A stretch of DNA of 64,000 nt from JAHDHW01 sp965220465 (lineage in GTDB: Bacteria; Bacteroidota; Bacteroidia; Chitinophagales; Saprospiraceae): contig CBDCPZ010000023.1 of assembly GCA_965220465.1 (NCBI GenBank), positions 744,001 through 808,000 of the forward strand, read 5' to 3'. The notes beneath the pieces were generated by a model. It was not told the origin of the DNA. It saw nothing but the letters and a program-made list of their open reading frames with translations, and searched no databases. The position numbers and the translations under genes are program-made. This document shows, piece by piece, positions 35,149 to 43,060 of this stretch (its first letter is position 1; each line of letters opens with the position of its first letter).

Positions 35149-36198
35149 TTAGCCATCCACTCTTTCAACACCCTCTACTTTCATTATAAAATCTGCTCCA
35201 AAAGCTTTTGCTGGAGTCTGAAAGCCATTCGCCACTTTTCCTTCCAGAACAGCTTTCGTAATCATCAAACTTGTGATCGCGGTTAAAGTATATCCCTCAG
35301 GAACTTTCATTTTTGATTGAAGAATTTCTCCTTTTGCATTTGAAGCTTCTCCAAAAATCAGACTATATGCATTATTCCGTCTTTTGTCAGACGGTCCAGC
35401 AGGACCTTTTTTGATTCTGTTTTTTAGAAAACTTTTAACAAGGCCACTTCTAAGAATGGGACCCAAATAGTTTTGAATTTTGAAATATTTGAAAGCTGAA
35501 GGTGGGATTGACATATAGGTTTCTATATTAGGTATCCCGGTACTATAAAAAGCAGTTGACACATCTCCCCAGGGAATAGTCATCATGAAATAACTCTTGC
35601 CCCAAAAATCAACAGTCATGCTTTTGTATCCGGCAGGAACTTTTACAATTTTTGCATCTTTCCGAACAGCGCCTCCTTCTCCTAATCCATCTATCATCGT
35701 TGTAGCTGTTCCTTTTGAAAAACCACCTCCAACACTGGCAAAAGCTAATTTTAAATGCGTTGAATCCGGCATTTTATTTTTTAAATATAATGCCATACAA
35801 TCTGTTGGAACCACATCAAAGCCAGCTCCAGGCATAATTACAATTTCCTTCTCCAAAGCTTTTTTTTCATAACGATGAGCCATTTCAAAAACGGCAATTT
35901 CACCAGTAATGTCCAAGTAATGAACTCCATTTCGAAGACAGGCTTCAATCATCGGCTTCGCGGTGTAAATAAAGGGACCAGCTGCATGCAAAACCAATTT
36001 AACGCCTGATAAAGCAACATCAACTTCTTCAGGGTTGTCCAACGAAAATACTCTATATTCTAAATTATATTCCGAAGCCAGAGGTTTGATTTTGTCAACC
36101 GATCTTCCTGCTAAAATGGGTGTCAAACCATAATCTTTTGCCAACCGGGTGATCAATTGTCCAGTGTATCCATTTGCACCGTAGAGTAAAAATTTCAT
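35149..36198 (-). CDS. Saccharopine-dehydrogenase-like NAD(P)-binding protein
   Basis: This 349-residue protein has an N-terminal Rossmann motif MKFLLYGANGYTGQLITRLA, the strand LILAGRSVDKI, and LVLHAAGPFIYTAKPMIEACLRNGVHYLDITGE, the hallmark of the saccharopine dehydrogenase NADP-binding domain (as also in trans-acting enoyl reductases). The second half contains GAGFDVVPTDCMA and GGGFSKGTATTMIDGLG. No signal peptide. The family reduces varied substrates, so the reaction is undefined. It is monocistronic, 90 bp from the LuxE-like gene on the same strand. Confidence 0.82.
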   Translation of the reverse strand: MKFLLYGANGYTGQLITRLAKDYGLTPILAGRSVDKIKPLASEYNLEYRVFSLDNPEEVDVALSGVKLVLHAAGPFIYTAKPMIEACLRNGVHYLDITGEIAVFEMAHRYEKKALEKEIVIMPGAGFDVVPTDCMALYLKNKMPDSTHLKLAFASVGGGFSKGTATTMIDGLGEGGAVRKDAKIVKVPAGYKSMTVDFWGKSYFMMTIPWGDVSTAFYSTGIPNIETYMSIPPSAFKYFKIQNYLGPILRSGLVKSFLKNRIKKGPAGPSDKRRNNAYSLIFGEASNAKGEILQSKMKVPEGYTLTAITSLMITKAVLEGKVANGFQTPAKAFGADFIMKVEGVERVDG

Positions 36199-36287
36199 TT
36201 TTTTATAAAAGTAAAATATTAAAATGCGCTATTTTAATTTAAACCCTTTCTTTTATTTTTTTATCAACACAGTTAAATATTAAATAT

Positions 36288-37292
36288 TCATTCATTTCCA
36301 ACCATCAAATTACACCCTCTAATATCACTGGAATCCAATCTTCCCAACACTTCAAAATTGCCATCATCAAAGACTCTCCCTAAGTCATCCGTCCCAATAA
36401 ATGAACAAGAATCAATGTTTGCCAAATCGATTACGTTAATTACACCCGGTCTGTTTAAATTCTCTAAACTCAAAGGGTCCGTAATTTCTCTCGTCATTAC
36501 TTGCATGGTTTCATTACACTGAAAGATACCTTTTCCTTTTGAATATGCCTGACTCAGTAATTCAGTCATCCCATATTCCGAATGAATACTTTTGGTTTGA
36601 AAAGCTTTCATTAGTCTTTCATGAAGCTCTGTTCGAGTAAGTTCTTTTCTTCGGCCTTTCATACCTCCCGTTTCCATAACAATTACGTTTTGAAGATCTG
36701 TTGGAAATTGCTCTGCAAAATCTAACAATCCAAAACTTACCCCAATGAGTAATGTCGGTATGTTTTGATTAACACATTTTTGCAAAACGGAGCGGAGCTT
36801 TTCGAAATCATCCAGAAAAAATCCACTTTCATTGAATTTAGACTTATTAATAAAATTTTGAGCCATATGTACCAAAGAAGAATTTTTGCGCTCCAGATAG
36901 GATGGAAGCAACGCTAAAACACAATAGTTCTCTATGTTACCATAGCGTTTCTCAAAACAAATTTGACTGATTTTATTGTACCAATCCAGTGACCTGACAA
37001 AATGTTTACTTCTAATTTGGCCAGTGGTTCCACTACTTTCAAATATTGCTTCTTCTTTCCATTCTCCTGTTTTTATCTTATATTCTTTAAATAGACTGAT
37101 TGGTAAAAAAGGAATTTTAGAAATAGAATCAACAGTTTCCAGATCAATTGAAAGTAACGATATGAATTTGGCATAAACAGGATTATATTTAGCTTGGAAT
37201 TGAAAAACTTTCAAAGCCACAAATTCAAAATCAATTGAACTTAAATTTGTGATTTCCGTTATAAGTTTTTCACGTGAAGCATTAAAATCCAT
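36288..37292 (-). CDS. LuxE-like acyl-protein synthetase/acyl transferase
   Basis: This 334-residue adenylating enzyme has the nucleotide motif FESSGTTGQIRS (about 87-98) and a later HSEYGMTELLSQAY block (about 237-250) that marks the LuxE/PaaK family. LuxE activates fatty acids as acyl-AMP and passes them to a protein cysteine or acceptor. No reductase (LuxC) or thioesterase (LuxD) genes are in this window, so bioluminescence is not implied. In Bacteroidota such single genes are usually of unknown role; one possibility is surface-polymer acylation. Confidence 0.8.
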   Translation of the reverse strand: MDFNASREKLITEITNLSSIDFEFVALKVFQFQAKYNPVYAKFISLLSIDLETVDSISKIPFLPISLFKEYKIKTGEWKEEAIFESSGTTGQIRSKHFVRSLDWYNKISQICFEKRYGNIENYCVLALLPSYLERKNSSLVHMAQNFINKSKFNESGFFLDDFEKLRSVLQKCVNQNIPTLLIGVSFGLLDFAEQFPTDLQNVIVMETGGMKGRRKELTRTELHERLMKAFQTKSIHSEYGMTELLSQAYSKGKGIFQCNETMQVMTREITDPLSLENLNRPGVINVIDLANIDSCSFIGTDDLGRVFDDGNFEVLGRLDSSDIRGCNLMVGNE

Positions 37293-37355
37293 CTAGCCTG
37301 TAATTATTGTGGAATCGAATAAAATGTAGTAAATTACCGTTAGAATTAAAAAAAT

Positions 37356-37868
37356 ATGAAGTTAGCACATTACTTTCCATTCTTTATCATTACAATAATT
37401 TTTTCCTGTACAAAGCCACCAGATTATCCGATCGAGCCGGTTATCAAGTTTGAAAGGCTAAGTCGCAACTCCATGTTTCAAGGTTTTACAAACAACGATT
37501 CCATTGTGGTCACCATCAGTTTTACGGATGGTGATGGCGATTTGGGAAATACTGATTCGACGATTGACATTTTTGTAAAAGATACACGAGAGGAAGTTAT
37601 TGATGCAGATCCAAGTCCTTTTAAAATGCCTTTTGTACCTGTTCAAGGTGTTGGGAATGGTATCTCTGGTGAAATTGCCATTTTAAATTATAGTACCTGC
37701 TGTCTTTACCCTGGTGGGATTTATAGTCCTTGTGACCAAACAGAACCGGCTGTTTCTGATTTTCCGATAGACACCTTGGTATACGAAATTTACATTGTGG
37801 ATAGAGCGGGTCATGAGAGCAATCGTGTTCTTACAGATCCTGTCTTTTTGCAATGCAAAGTTAATTAA
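37356..37868 (+). CDS. Small lipoprotein of unknown function
   Basis: This 170-residue protein has a lipobox (IIFSC, Cys18), so it is exported and lipid-anchored. The mature part is acidic and Cys-containing with the run FTDGDGDLGNTD (about 53-64), a possible calcium-binding-like loop. No domain is recognised. Its stop overlaps the end of the convergent hemF by 8 bp. Monocistronic. Confidence 0.75.
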   Translation: MKLAHYFPFFIITIIFSCTKPPDYPIEPVIKFERLSRNSMFQGFTNNDSIVVTISFTDGDGDLGNTDSTIDIFVKDTREEVIDADPSPFKMPFVPVQGVGNGISGEIAILNYSTCCLYPGGIYSPCDQTEPAVSDFPIDTLVYEIYIVDRAGHESNRVLTDPVFLQCKVN

Positions 37869-38781
37869 TCCAGTCAATTTCTTTTTTCAAAAAGCTCAAG
37901 GTCTTCTCTTCCGGACTGTCTTTTTCTATTTCATAATTATAGGTCCATTTTGCGGTAGAAGGTAAACTCATCAAAATAGATTCTGTTCGTCCGTTGGTGT
38001 CCAGCCCAAATTTAGTTCCCTTGTCCCAGACCAGGTTAAATTCGACATATCGTCCACGGCGATGCAATTGCCAATCTTTTTCCTTTTCAGAAAATAGCTT
38101 TTCACTATTTCTTTTCATCAACTCTGTATAAGTCGGTGCGAATATATTTCCAACACTTTTCACAAATTCAAAGCACTCTGATTTATTAGCTCCATTCAAG
38201 TGGTCAAAGAAAATACCACCAATTCCACGAGTTTCGTTCCGATGCGCAAGGAAAAAATAATCATCCGCCCATTTTTTAAATTTAGGATAATAGTTGGTAT
38301 CATGTTTATCACAAACAGTTTTCAATTGGCTGTGAAAAAAGCGGGCATCTTCTTCCACAACATAATGAGGAGTCAAATCAATTCCTCCACCAAACCACCA
38401 TTTGGGGGCGATGTCACTTCGATTTTGGGTTACTTCAAAGTAACGAACGTTCATATGAATAATTGGGACATGCGGATTGTGAGGATGCAGGACGATCGAT
38501 ACTCCCGTTGCGAAAAAGTTACTTTCAAAGGGTAATTTCAATGCCTCACCAATTTTTGTGGGCAATTGGCCATGAACTGCGGAAAAATTCACCCCACCTT
38601 TTTCGATTATTTTACCTTCAATAATTCGCGTTTTTCCGCCACCGCCACCTGCTCGCTCCCAACGATCTTCTTTAAATCTCCCTTGCCCATCAGCATCTTC
38701 CAATGATTTACAAATCCTATCCTGGAGTGATTCAAATTCTTTTTGAATTTGTACTTTTGATAAACTTTCTTGTTTGATCAT
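37861..38781 (-). CDS. hemF: Oxygen-dependent coproporphyrinogen III oxidase
   Basis: HemF (306 residues) performs the oxygen-dependent conversion of coproporphyrinogen III to protoporphyrinogen IX. Conserved landmarks are the N-terminal RWERAGGGGGKTRI, MNVRYFEV (active-site His region precedes it), WWFGGGIDLTPHYVVEEDARFFH and the FDHLNGANKSECF segment, then the C-terminal RRGRYVEFNLVWDKGTKFGLDTNGRTESILMS. Length matches the family. Its ATG overlaps the stop of the upstream ArsC/Spx-like gene (38778-38781), so the two are coupled. Aerobic heme synthesis fits the cytochrome c genes elsewhere in the window. Confidence 0.96.
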   Translation of the reverse strand: MIKQESLSKVQIQKEFESLQDRICKSLEDADGQGRFKEDRWERAGGGGGKTRIIEGKIIEKGGVNFSAVHGQLPTKIGEALKLPFESNFFATGVSIVLHPHNPHVPIIHMNVRYFEVTQNRSDIAPKWWFGGGIDLTPHYVVEEDARFFHSQLKTVCDKHDTNYYPKFKKWADDYFFLAHRNETRGIGGIFFDHLNGANKSECFEFVKSVGNIFAPTYTELMKRNSEKLFSEKEKDWQLHRRGRYVEFNLVWDKGTKFGLDTNGRTESILMSLPSTAKWTYNYEIEKDSPEEKTLSFLKKEIDWIN

Positions 38782-39128
38782 AATTTCTTTTTAACTGCTT
38801 CAATCGTACTTTTTGCATTTCCAACGAAGATTTCATCATCAATAATAATTACCGGTCTTTTTAAAAAAGTATATTCATCGAGGATATAATTTCGATAATC
38901 TACTTCTGTTAACGTCTTATTTTGTAAACCTAAAGCCCTAAACTTCATTGCCCGCCGGCTAAATAATGATTCATAAGAACCTGCCATTTCAGCCATTGTT
39001 GACAATTGATCAGCAGTTATTTTTTCTTCTTTTATATTTTGAAGTTGAAATCCCTCTCCATTGTTTAACTCTTTGATTATCCGGGCGCAGGTGCTACATG
39101 TTTTGAGGTGATAGATTTTTTTCATCAT
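38778..39128 (-). CDS. ArsC/Spx-family thioredoxin-fold protein
   Basis: This 116-residue protein begins MMKKIYHLKTCSTC; Cys11 and Cys14 give a CxxC, and FLKRPVIIIDDEIFVG is the family C-terminal strand. Canonical arsenate reductase has a single catalytic Cys and an Arg-rich pocket; Spx regulators have CxxC. Here CxxC is present but the rest could fit either. The second ATG (residue 2) is an alternative start. It overlaps hemF by 4 bp. Function is undecided between redox regulator and reductase. Confidence 0.78.
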   Translation of the reverse strand: MMKKIYHLKTCSTCARIIKELNNGEGFQLQNIKEEKITADQLSTMAEMAGSYESLFSRRAMKFRALGLQNKTLTEVDYRNYILDEYTFLKRPVIIIDDEIFVGNAKSTIEAVKKKL

Positions 39129-39330
39129 TTTGAATTAATTTCAAGAAAACCACTCAGGCACGCAAATTAAATTATATTTTTATTAAATCGCATTTTCTAT
39201 TTTTTTCAGAATTGGATTTTAAATGGTTTTTATTTTAAAAATATCTTTTCTAGCTTTTGAAAATCAAAGGCTTACATTTCAAGTTTAGATTTTTATTAAA
39301 TATACTTTGTTTCAAAAATTTGATTGAAAA

Positions 39331-40206
39331 ATGACACGAATTGCAGAATCAGAATTAGTTTTGAATTCGGATGGAAGTGTTTACCACTTAAATTTACAGC
39401 CAGACCAAATCGCTAAAACAATTATAACCGTAGGAGATCCAGATCGTATTCATGAGGTTTCAAAACATTTTGACCGGATCGACACAAAAGTTCAAAAAAG
39501 AGAATTCATCACACATACCGGCGAATTGAATGGCAATCGATTAACTGTAATCGCTACAGGAATTGGAACTGATAACATTGATATTGTTTTTAATGAATTG
39601 GATGCATTGGTGAATATTGACCTAAAGACGAGAACGGTAAAAAAAGAACTTACCTCTCTTAATTTTATAAGAATTGGTACCTCAGGTTGTATGCAAAAAG
39701 ATATTCCTTTGGATAGTTTTTTAGTATCCACTTTTGGGCTAGGCCTTGATGGATTACTTCATTTTTATAATTATTCCTTGAATCGGAATGAAAAGGCGCT
39801 AGCTGATAATTTTTTAAAATATCAATCTTCTAAATTCAGCTTGCCAATTCGACCTTATTTTGCAGAAGGAAATAGAGGTTTAATAGCTCTGATTGGTAAA
39901 AACATGCTCAAAGGAATAACAGTCACTTGCCCCGGATTCTATGCTCCTCAAGGGAGGAAACTCAGAATTCCGTTATCAAAAGGAAATATTTTATCTGAAC
40001 TAAGTGGATATGATTTCAAAGGAGATCGGGTTACTAATTTTGAAATGGAAACAGCAGCAATTTATGGTTTTGCCAACATGATGGGGCATAAATCCATTTC
40101 CTGTAACGCCTTAATAGCAAACAGACAGGCTCAAACTTTTAGCACCAATTCAAAAAAAACAGTCCAAAAGCTAATTGAATTAGTGTTAAGCAGACTTAGC
40201 GATTGA
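39331..40206 (+). CDS. Nucleoside phosphorylase (uridine-phosphorylase-like)
   Basis: This 291-residue enzyme splits nucleosides with phosphate. The family features are the early phosphate loop VGDPDRIHEVSKHFD (32-46), TVIATGIGTDNIDIVFNEL (72-90), FIRIGTSGCMQ (111-121), the ribose-binding NFEMETAAIYGFANMMG region (about 237-253) and a C-terminal helix. No signal peptide. Uridine versus purine substrate is unresolved. Monocistronic, preceded by an A/T-rich 202-bp spacer. Confidence 0.88.
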   Translation: MTRIAESELVLNSDGSVYHLNLQPDQIAKTIITVGDPDRIHEVSKHFDRIDTKVQKREFITHTGELNGNRLTVIATGIGTDNIDIVFNELDALVNIDLKTRTVKKELTSLNFIRIGTSGCMQKDIPLDSFLVSTFGLGLDGLLHFYNYSLNRNEKALADNFLKYQSSKFSLPIRPYFAEGNRGLIALIGKNMLKGITVTCPGFYAPQGRKLRIPLSKGNILSELSGYDFKGDRVTNFEMETAAIYGFANMMGHKSISCNALIANRQAQTFSTNSKKTVQKLIELVLSRLSD

Positions 40207-40226
40207 AAATTATTAATAAAAATTCT

Positions 40227-40892
40227 TTAAACCGATAAACCATTAGCCTTGGCATGATCTGCCAAAAATTGCTTCAAACCTATGTCGGTCAACGGATGTT
40301 TGAGTAATCCCAATATTGAACTAAGTGGACAAGTAACCACATCTGCACCTGCTTCCGCAGCCTCTACAATTTGCTTAGAACTTCGAATCGAAGCCGCTAA
40401 AATTTCCGTTTCAAATTGTTGGATTGCATAAATTTCAGCAATTTGATGGATAAGATCCATCCCTTCCCAATTAATATCATCGATACGGCCAATGAATGGA
40501 CTGAGGTAAGTAGCTCCGGCTTTTGCGGCCAAAATCGCCTGGCCAGCAGAAAAAACCAACGTACAATTTGTTCTGATGCCTTTGTCAGCAAAGTACCTTA
40601 ATGCTTTCACTCCATCTTTGATCATTGGAACCTTAACAACAATGTTCGGGGCTAATTTTGCCAAATGACTCCCTTCTTTTACAATCCCTTCAAAATCGGT
40701 TGCAATAACTTCCGCACTTACATCCCCGTCAACTAATTCACAAATTGTTTTATAATGGTTTAAAATTTTCTCCTGACCGGAGATCCCTTCTTTTGCCATT
40801 AATGATGGATTGGTTGTAACACCATCAAGAATACCCAAATCACGTGCTTCCTTAATTTGATCAAGGTTAGCAGTATCAATAAAAAATTTCAT
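40227..40892 (-). CDS. Transaldolase/fructose-6-phosphate aldolase-like protein
   Basis: This 221-residue TIM-barrel protein belongs to the short transaldolase family (TalC/MipB/FSA). It starts MKFFIDTANLDQIKEARDLG, has TTNPSLMAKEG (26-36), the Schiff-base lysine in IVVKVPM (Lys87), and the phosphate-binding ILAASIRSS and SPFIGRIDD loops. It transfers a dihydroxyacetone unit in the non-oxidative pentose phosphate pathway, or acts as an aldolase; the sequence alone does not settle which. It is alone in its transcription unit, immediately downstream of the SRP RNA gene on the same strand. Confidence 0.92.
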   Translation of the reverse strand: MKFFIDTANLDQIKEARDLGILDGVTTNPSLMAKEGISGQEKILNHYKTICELVDGDVSAEVIATDFEGIVKEGSHLAKLAPNIVVKVPMIKDGVKALRYFADKGIRTNCTLVFSAGQAILAAKAGATYLSPFIGRIDDINWEGMDLIHQIAEIYAIQQFETEILAASIRSSKQIVEAAEAGADVVTCPLSSILGLLKHPLTDIGLKQFLADHAKANGLSV

Positions 40893-40982
40893 AGTATCAT
40901 TTTTTATAGGTTAAATATCGCCGCAAAGTTAGGAATAAAAGATCAGAGAAGTTACTTCGAAAACAAAATCGTAGAAAAAAAT

Positions 40983-41079
40983 AAGGTGAGAAATCATATC
41001 GCACCGCTACAACCTCCTACCCTTGCTGCATTTCTGCCCTGGGGGATTTAAAGGGAGCTAGTCGTATGACTCTCACCGG
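40983..41079 (-). ncRNA. ffs: Small signal recognition particle RNA (4.5S-type)
   Basis: The transcript (minus strand) folds into a long hairpin. The outer arms are GGTGAGAGTCATA (from 41077) and TATGATTTCTCACC (to 40985). The apical helix 8 carries the conserved core CCAGGGCA...TGCAGCAAGG that binds Ffh, matching the bacterial SRP signature. The tetraloop (41031-41034) is GAAA, flanked by GCA and TGC, where GGAA is usual. The 3' end closes the outer stem and is followed by a T run (40974-40982), which acts as a terminator. It guides nascent membrane proteins to the translocon. The promoter at 41083-41113 places the 5' end near 41079. Confidence 0.93.
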
Positions 41080-41082
41080 CCA

Positions 41083-41113
41083 CAAAATTAAAGCGATTTT
41101 GTTAAAAAACAAG
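41083..41113 (-). promoter_or_regulatory. Promoter of the SRP RNA gene
   Basis: On the minus strand CTTG (41113-41110), a 19-bp spacer and TAATTTTG (41090-41083) match TTTG-N19-21-TAnnTTTG with one mismatch. The predicted start near 41079 coincides with the beginning of the folded RNA. Confidence 0.65.
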
Positions 41114-41170
41114 TATTTGGATGGAAGAAATATTGGAAAGGAAAATTCTTTTATTAGAAAGGAATTTTCT

Positions 41171-41365
41171 TTAGTAGTTTTCTTCAGCTTCATGGATAAA
41201 TTCTGGGTCCATTACCAATACAACGGTGATAAGTATCATCCAGGAAATCAGACCTAAACCCAAAAAATAATTGAATACTAAAAGATTAAAAAGGAGAATA
41301 AAAAAAGAAACACCAAGAAGAAGAGCAACTAAGTAAGCTGAGAAAGAAATGAATGTATTCTTCAT
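41171..41365 (-). CDS. Small hydrophobic membrane protein (64 residues)
   Basis: This short protein is nearly all hydrophobic: a first membrane segment at about 7-33 and a second at about 36-52, ending in an acidic tail (DPEFIHEAEENY). The start is an ATG, and no competing gene overlaps. No family is recognised. It lies upstream of the SRP RNA gene on the same strand. It is likely genuine, but a chance hydrophobic frame in AT-rich DNA cannot be excluded. Confidence 0.55.
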   Translation of the reverse strand: MKNTFISFSAYLVALLLGVSFFILLFNLLVFNYFLGLGLISWMILITVVLVMDPEFIHEAEENY

Positions 41366-41876
41366 TGTTATTTTTTAAAAAGTAGAAAAATTGAGTTACT
41401 ATCAAATTTCTGAAAAAAACATGCCATAATATGTTAATCGAAACGGTTAAAACGGCTTATTTATTTCAAATTCATAACAAAGATAATTGCCTAATGTTAA
41501 CTAATTCCAAACTTTTAGTTACGCTTAGGTTATAGTTTTCTTTTTGTTATTCGATCACAAAATGGATCAAAAAATGATATTCAGTTATTGTTTTCAAGTA
41601 TAATTAACTGATTATCAATAAGAAACAAAACGTTTCGATAATTTCAATGGGAATACGAAATAAAGATATAAAAAAGATTAACAATTAATATTAATTTGAA
41701 AACGAATCACGGAAAAAAATTAAATTTGGTATACATTTTAATTTAATGTCATATTATTGACATTAAAACCAATTTGGCAAATAATTTCGAAATCCGAGCA
41801 ATTTGGTTCTAAAATTTCAATTTTTCTATTCAAAATTGTGACCACCTAACTCAACCGATTTTTTAAATCAACTGGT
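41366..41876. other. Gene-free AT-rich region with a perfect dyad
   Basis: No gene is supported in 511 bp. A dyad TTTAATGTCA (41742-41751) / TGACATTAAA (41758-41767) has a 6-base spacer. On the plus strand TTTG (41695-41698) and TAAATTTG (41721-41728) resemble a promoter with a long 22-bp spacer just before the dyad. No rightward gene follows, so any transcript would be non-coding or antisense to gldC. Confidence 0.4.
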
Positions 41877-42236
41877 TTAAGTTTGTTTAGGAATTATCTC
41901 TGTTTGCTCGCCAAAATACTGAACAAAACGTTGCATGTCTGTTGCTAATTCTTTGTTTTGAGTAGCTTTGAAATAAGTGTCTGACATTGCTCGAAGGGTT
42001 TGAAAGAAAAACCGATCCATTTCAATCACCTGCATTTCTGTTGTCCAAAGGTCAATTTTCATGGTATCTAAACTTTCTTTATCAAAAAGTGAAAGCAACA
42101 TTGCTTTGCATTCTTTAGGATCATTTGCTGTGGGATCATCTTGTGCCTGCCATTCCATCTTTATCGGCACATTATCTTCATTTAAACCTACGGAAATTTT
42201 TATCTCTGATTTTTTCTTGATTCCTGTTTTGCTCAT
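41877..42236 (-). CDS. gldC: Gliding motility protein GldC
   Basis: This 119-residue soluble protein opens MSKTGIKKKSEIKISVGLNEDNVPIKMEWQA and carries ECKAMLLSLFDKESLDTMKIDLWTTEMQVIEMDRFFFQTLRAMSDTY, the GldC signature. GldC supports gliding in flavobacteria and is probably cytoplasmic or membrane-associated; its biochemical role is unknown. It is often next to gldB, but gldB is not here. The neighbour upstream is an SDR-like gene 12 bp away on the same strand. Confidence 0.9.
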   Translation of the reverse strand: MSKTGIKKKSEIKISVGLNEDNVPIKMEWQAQDDPTANDPKECKAMLLSLFDKESLDTMKIDLWTTEMQVIEMDRFFFQTLRAMSDTYFKATQNKELATDMQRFVQYFGEQTEIIPKQT

Positions 42237-42248
42237 TTTTTCGTTTTT

Positions 42249-42953
42249 TTATATTAATCGAAGGCCTTCTTCGCTTTTAGCCATTTTTTGTAAAATATGA
42301 GAGGGATAAATCCGCAAACCACTTTCGAAACCTTGTGCTGCAATTATCATTGCTTTTGCGACTGCTTCCGCTTCAACGGGGCTATATTTTGACAATAATC
42401 CGCCTGTTAAAAAATCAAACCCTTTTGCAAGTCTTCCAGCCATTTGTTCTCCCCAACGGTTTTCGTTTCTTTCTCCCAATAAAACAGAAGGCTGAAAAAT
42501 ATGAGTAGACCAAAAATCCATTTTCTTTACTTCGTTTTCGAGCTCCCCTTTAACTTGGCTATAAAAAAAGATTGAATCAGCATCAGCTCCTACAGATGAC
42601 ATTAACAAAAACTGATTAACTCCTTGTTCTTCAGCAATTTTGGCGATTTTAAAACTATAGGTAAAATCAACTTTTCTGAACGCTTCTCTGCCTCCAGCTT
42701 TTTTCATAGTTGTACCTAAACAACAAAACACATCATCTCCTTTGATTAAATTTTTATAATCTTCTATTTTGTCAAAATCAATTATATGTTGTTCTAGCTT
42801 TCCATTCTCAAAGTCCAATTCCTTTCTTACAAAAATTTTCACTTTTTTGTATGCAGGTGAAGCCAAAAGAAATTGCAAACAATATCCTCCTATCAAACCA
42901 CTTGCTCCAAACAGCAAAGCCGTTTTGTCATCTTTAATTAACTGTACCTCCAT
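42249..42953 (-). CDS. NAD(P)H-binding SDR-like protein (HTATIP2-like)
   Basis: This 234-residue protein has an N-terminal Rossmann motif TALLFGASGLIGGY (11-24) and a KVDFTYSFKIAKIAEEQG helix, plus FLLMSSVGADADSIFFYSQVKGELENE (about 116-142), where Tyr and Lys sit as YxxxK. It resembles HTATIP2/semialdehyde-type short dehydrogenases. Substrate unknown. It is upstream of gldC with a 12-bp gap, so the two are probably cotranscribed. A box reading CAAAGTTA (42969-42976 on the plus strand, TAACTTTG on the minus strand) suggests a very short leader. Confidence 0.82.
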   Translation of the reverse strand: MEVQLIKDDKTALLFGASGLIGGYCLQFLLASPAYKKVKIFVRKELDFENGKLEQHIIDFDKIEDYKNLIKGDDVFCCLGTTMKKAGGREAFRKVDFTYSFKIAKIAEEQGVNQFLLMSSVGADADSIFFYSQVKGELENEVKKMDFWSTHIFQPSVLLGERNENRWGEQMAGRLAKGFDFLTGGLLSKYSPVEAEAVAKAMIIAAQGFESGLRIYPSHILQKMAKSEEGLRLI

Positions 42954-43060
42954 CTTTTAAAATTTTGGCAAAGTTAATCGATTTTTTGTTTTTAAAATGT
43001 GAAATAACTTATCAATGTTTCCGTCAAACTGATCAAAGCTTAGCAAAGGAAGAATATTTT

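Noticed and set aside
36288..37292. Bioluminescence (lux) operon
   Set aside because: Only a LuxE-like gene is present, with no luxA, luxB, luxC or luxD.
40857..41051. 64-codon rightward frame across the SRP RNA region
   Set aside because: It overlaps the transaldolase-like gene start and lies antisense to the SRP RNA gene; the RNA structure explains the sequence.
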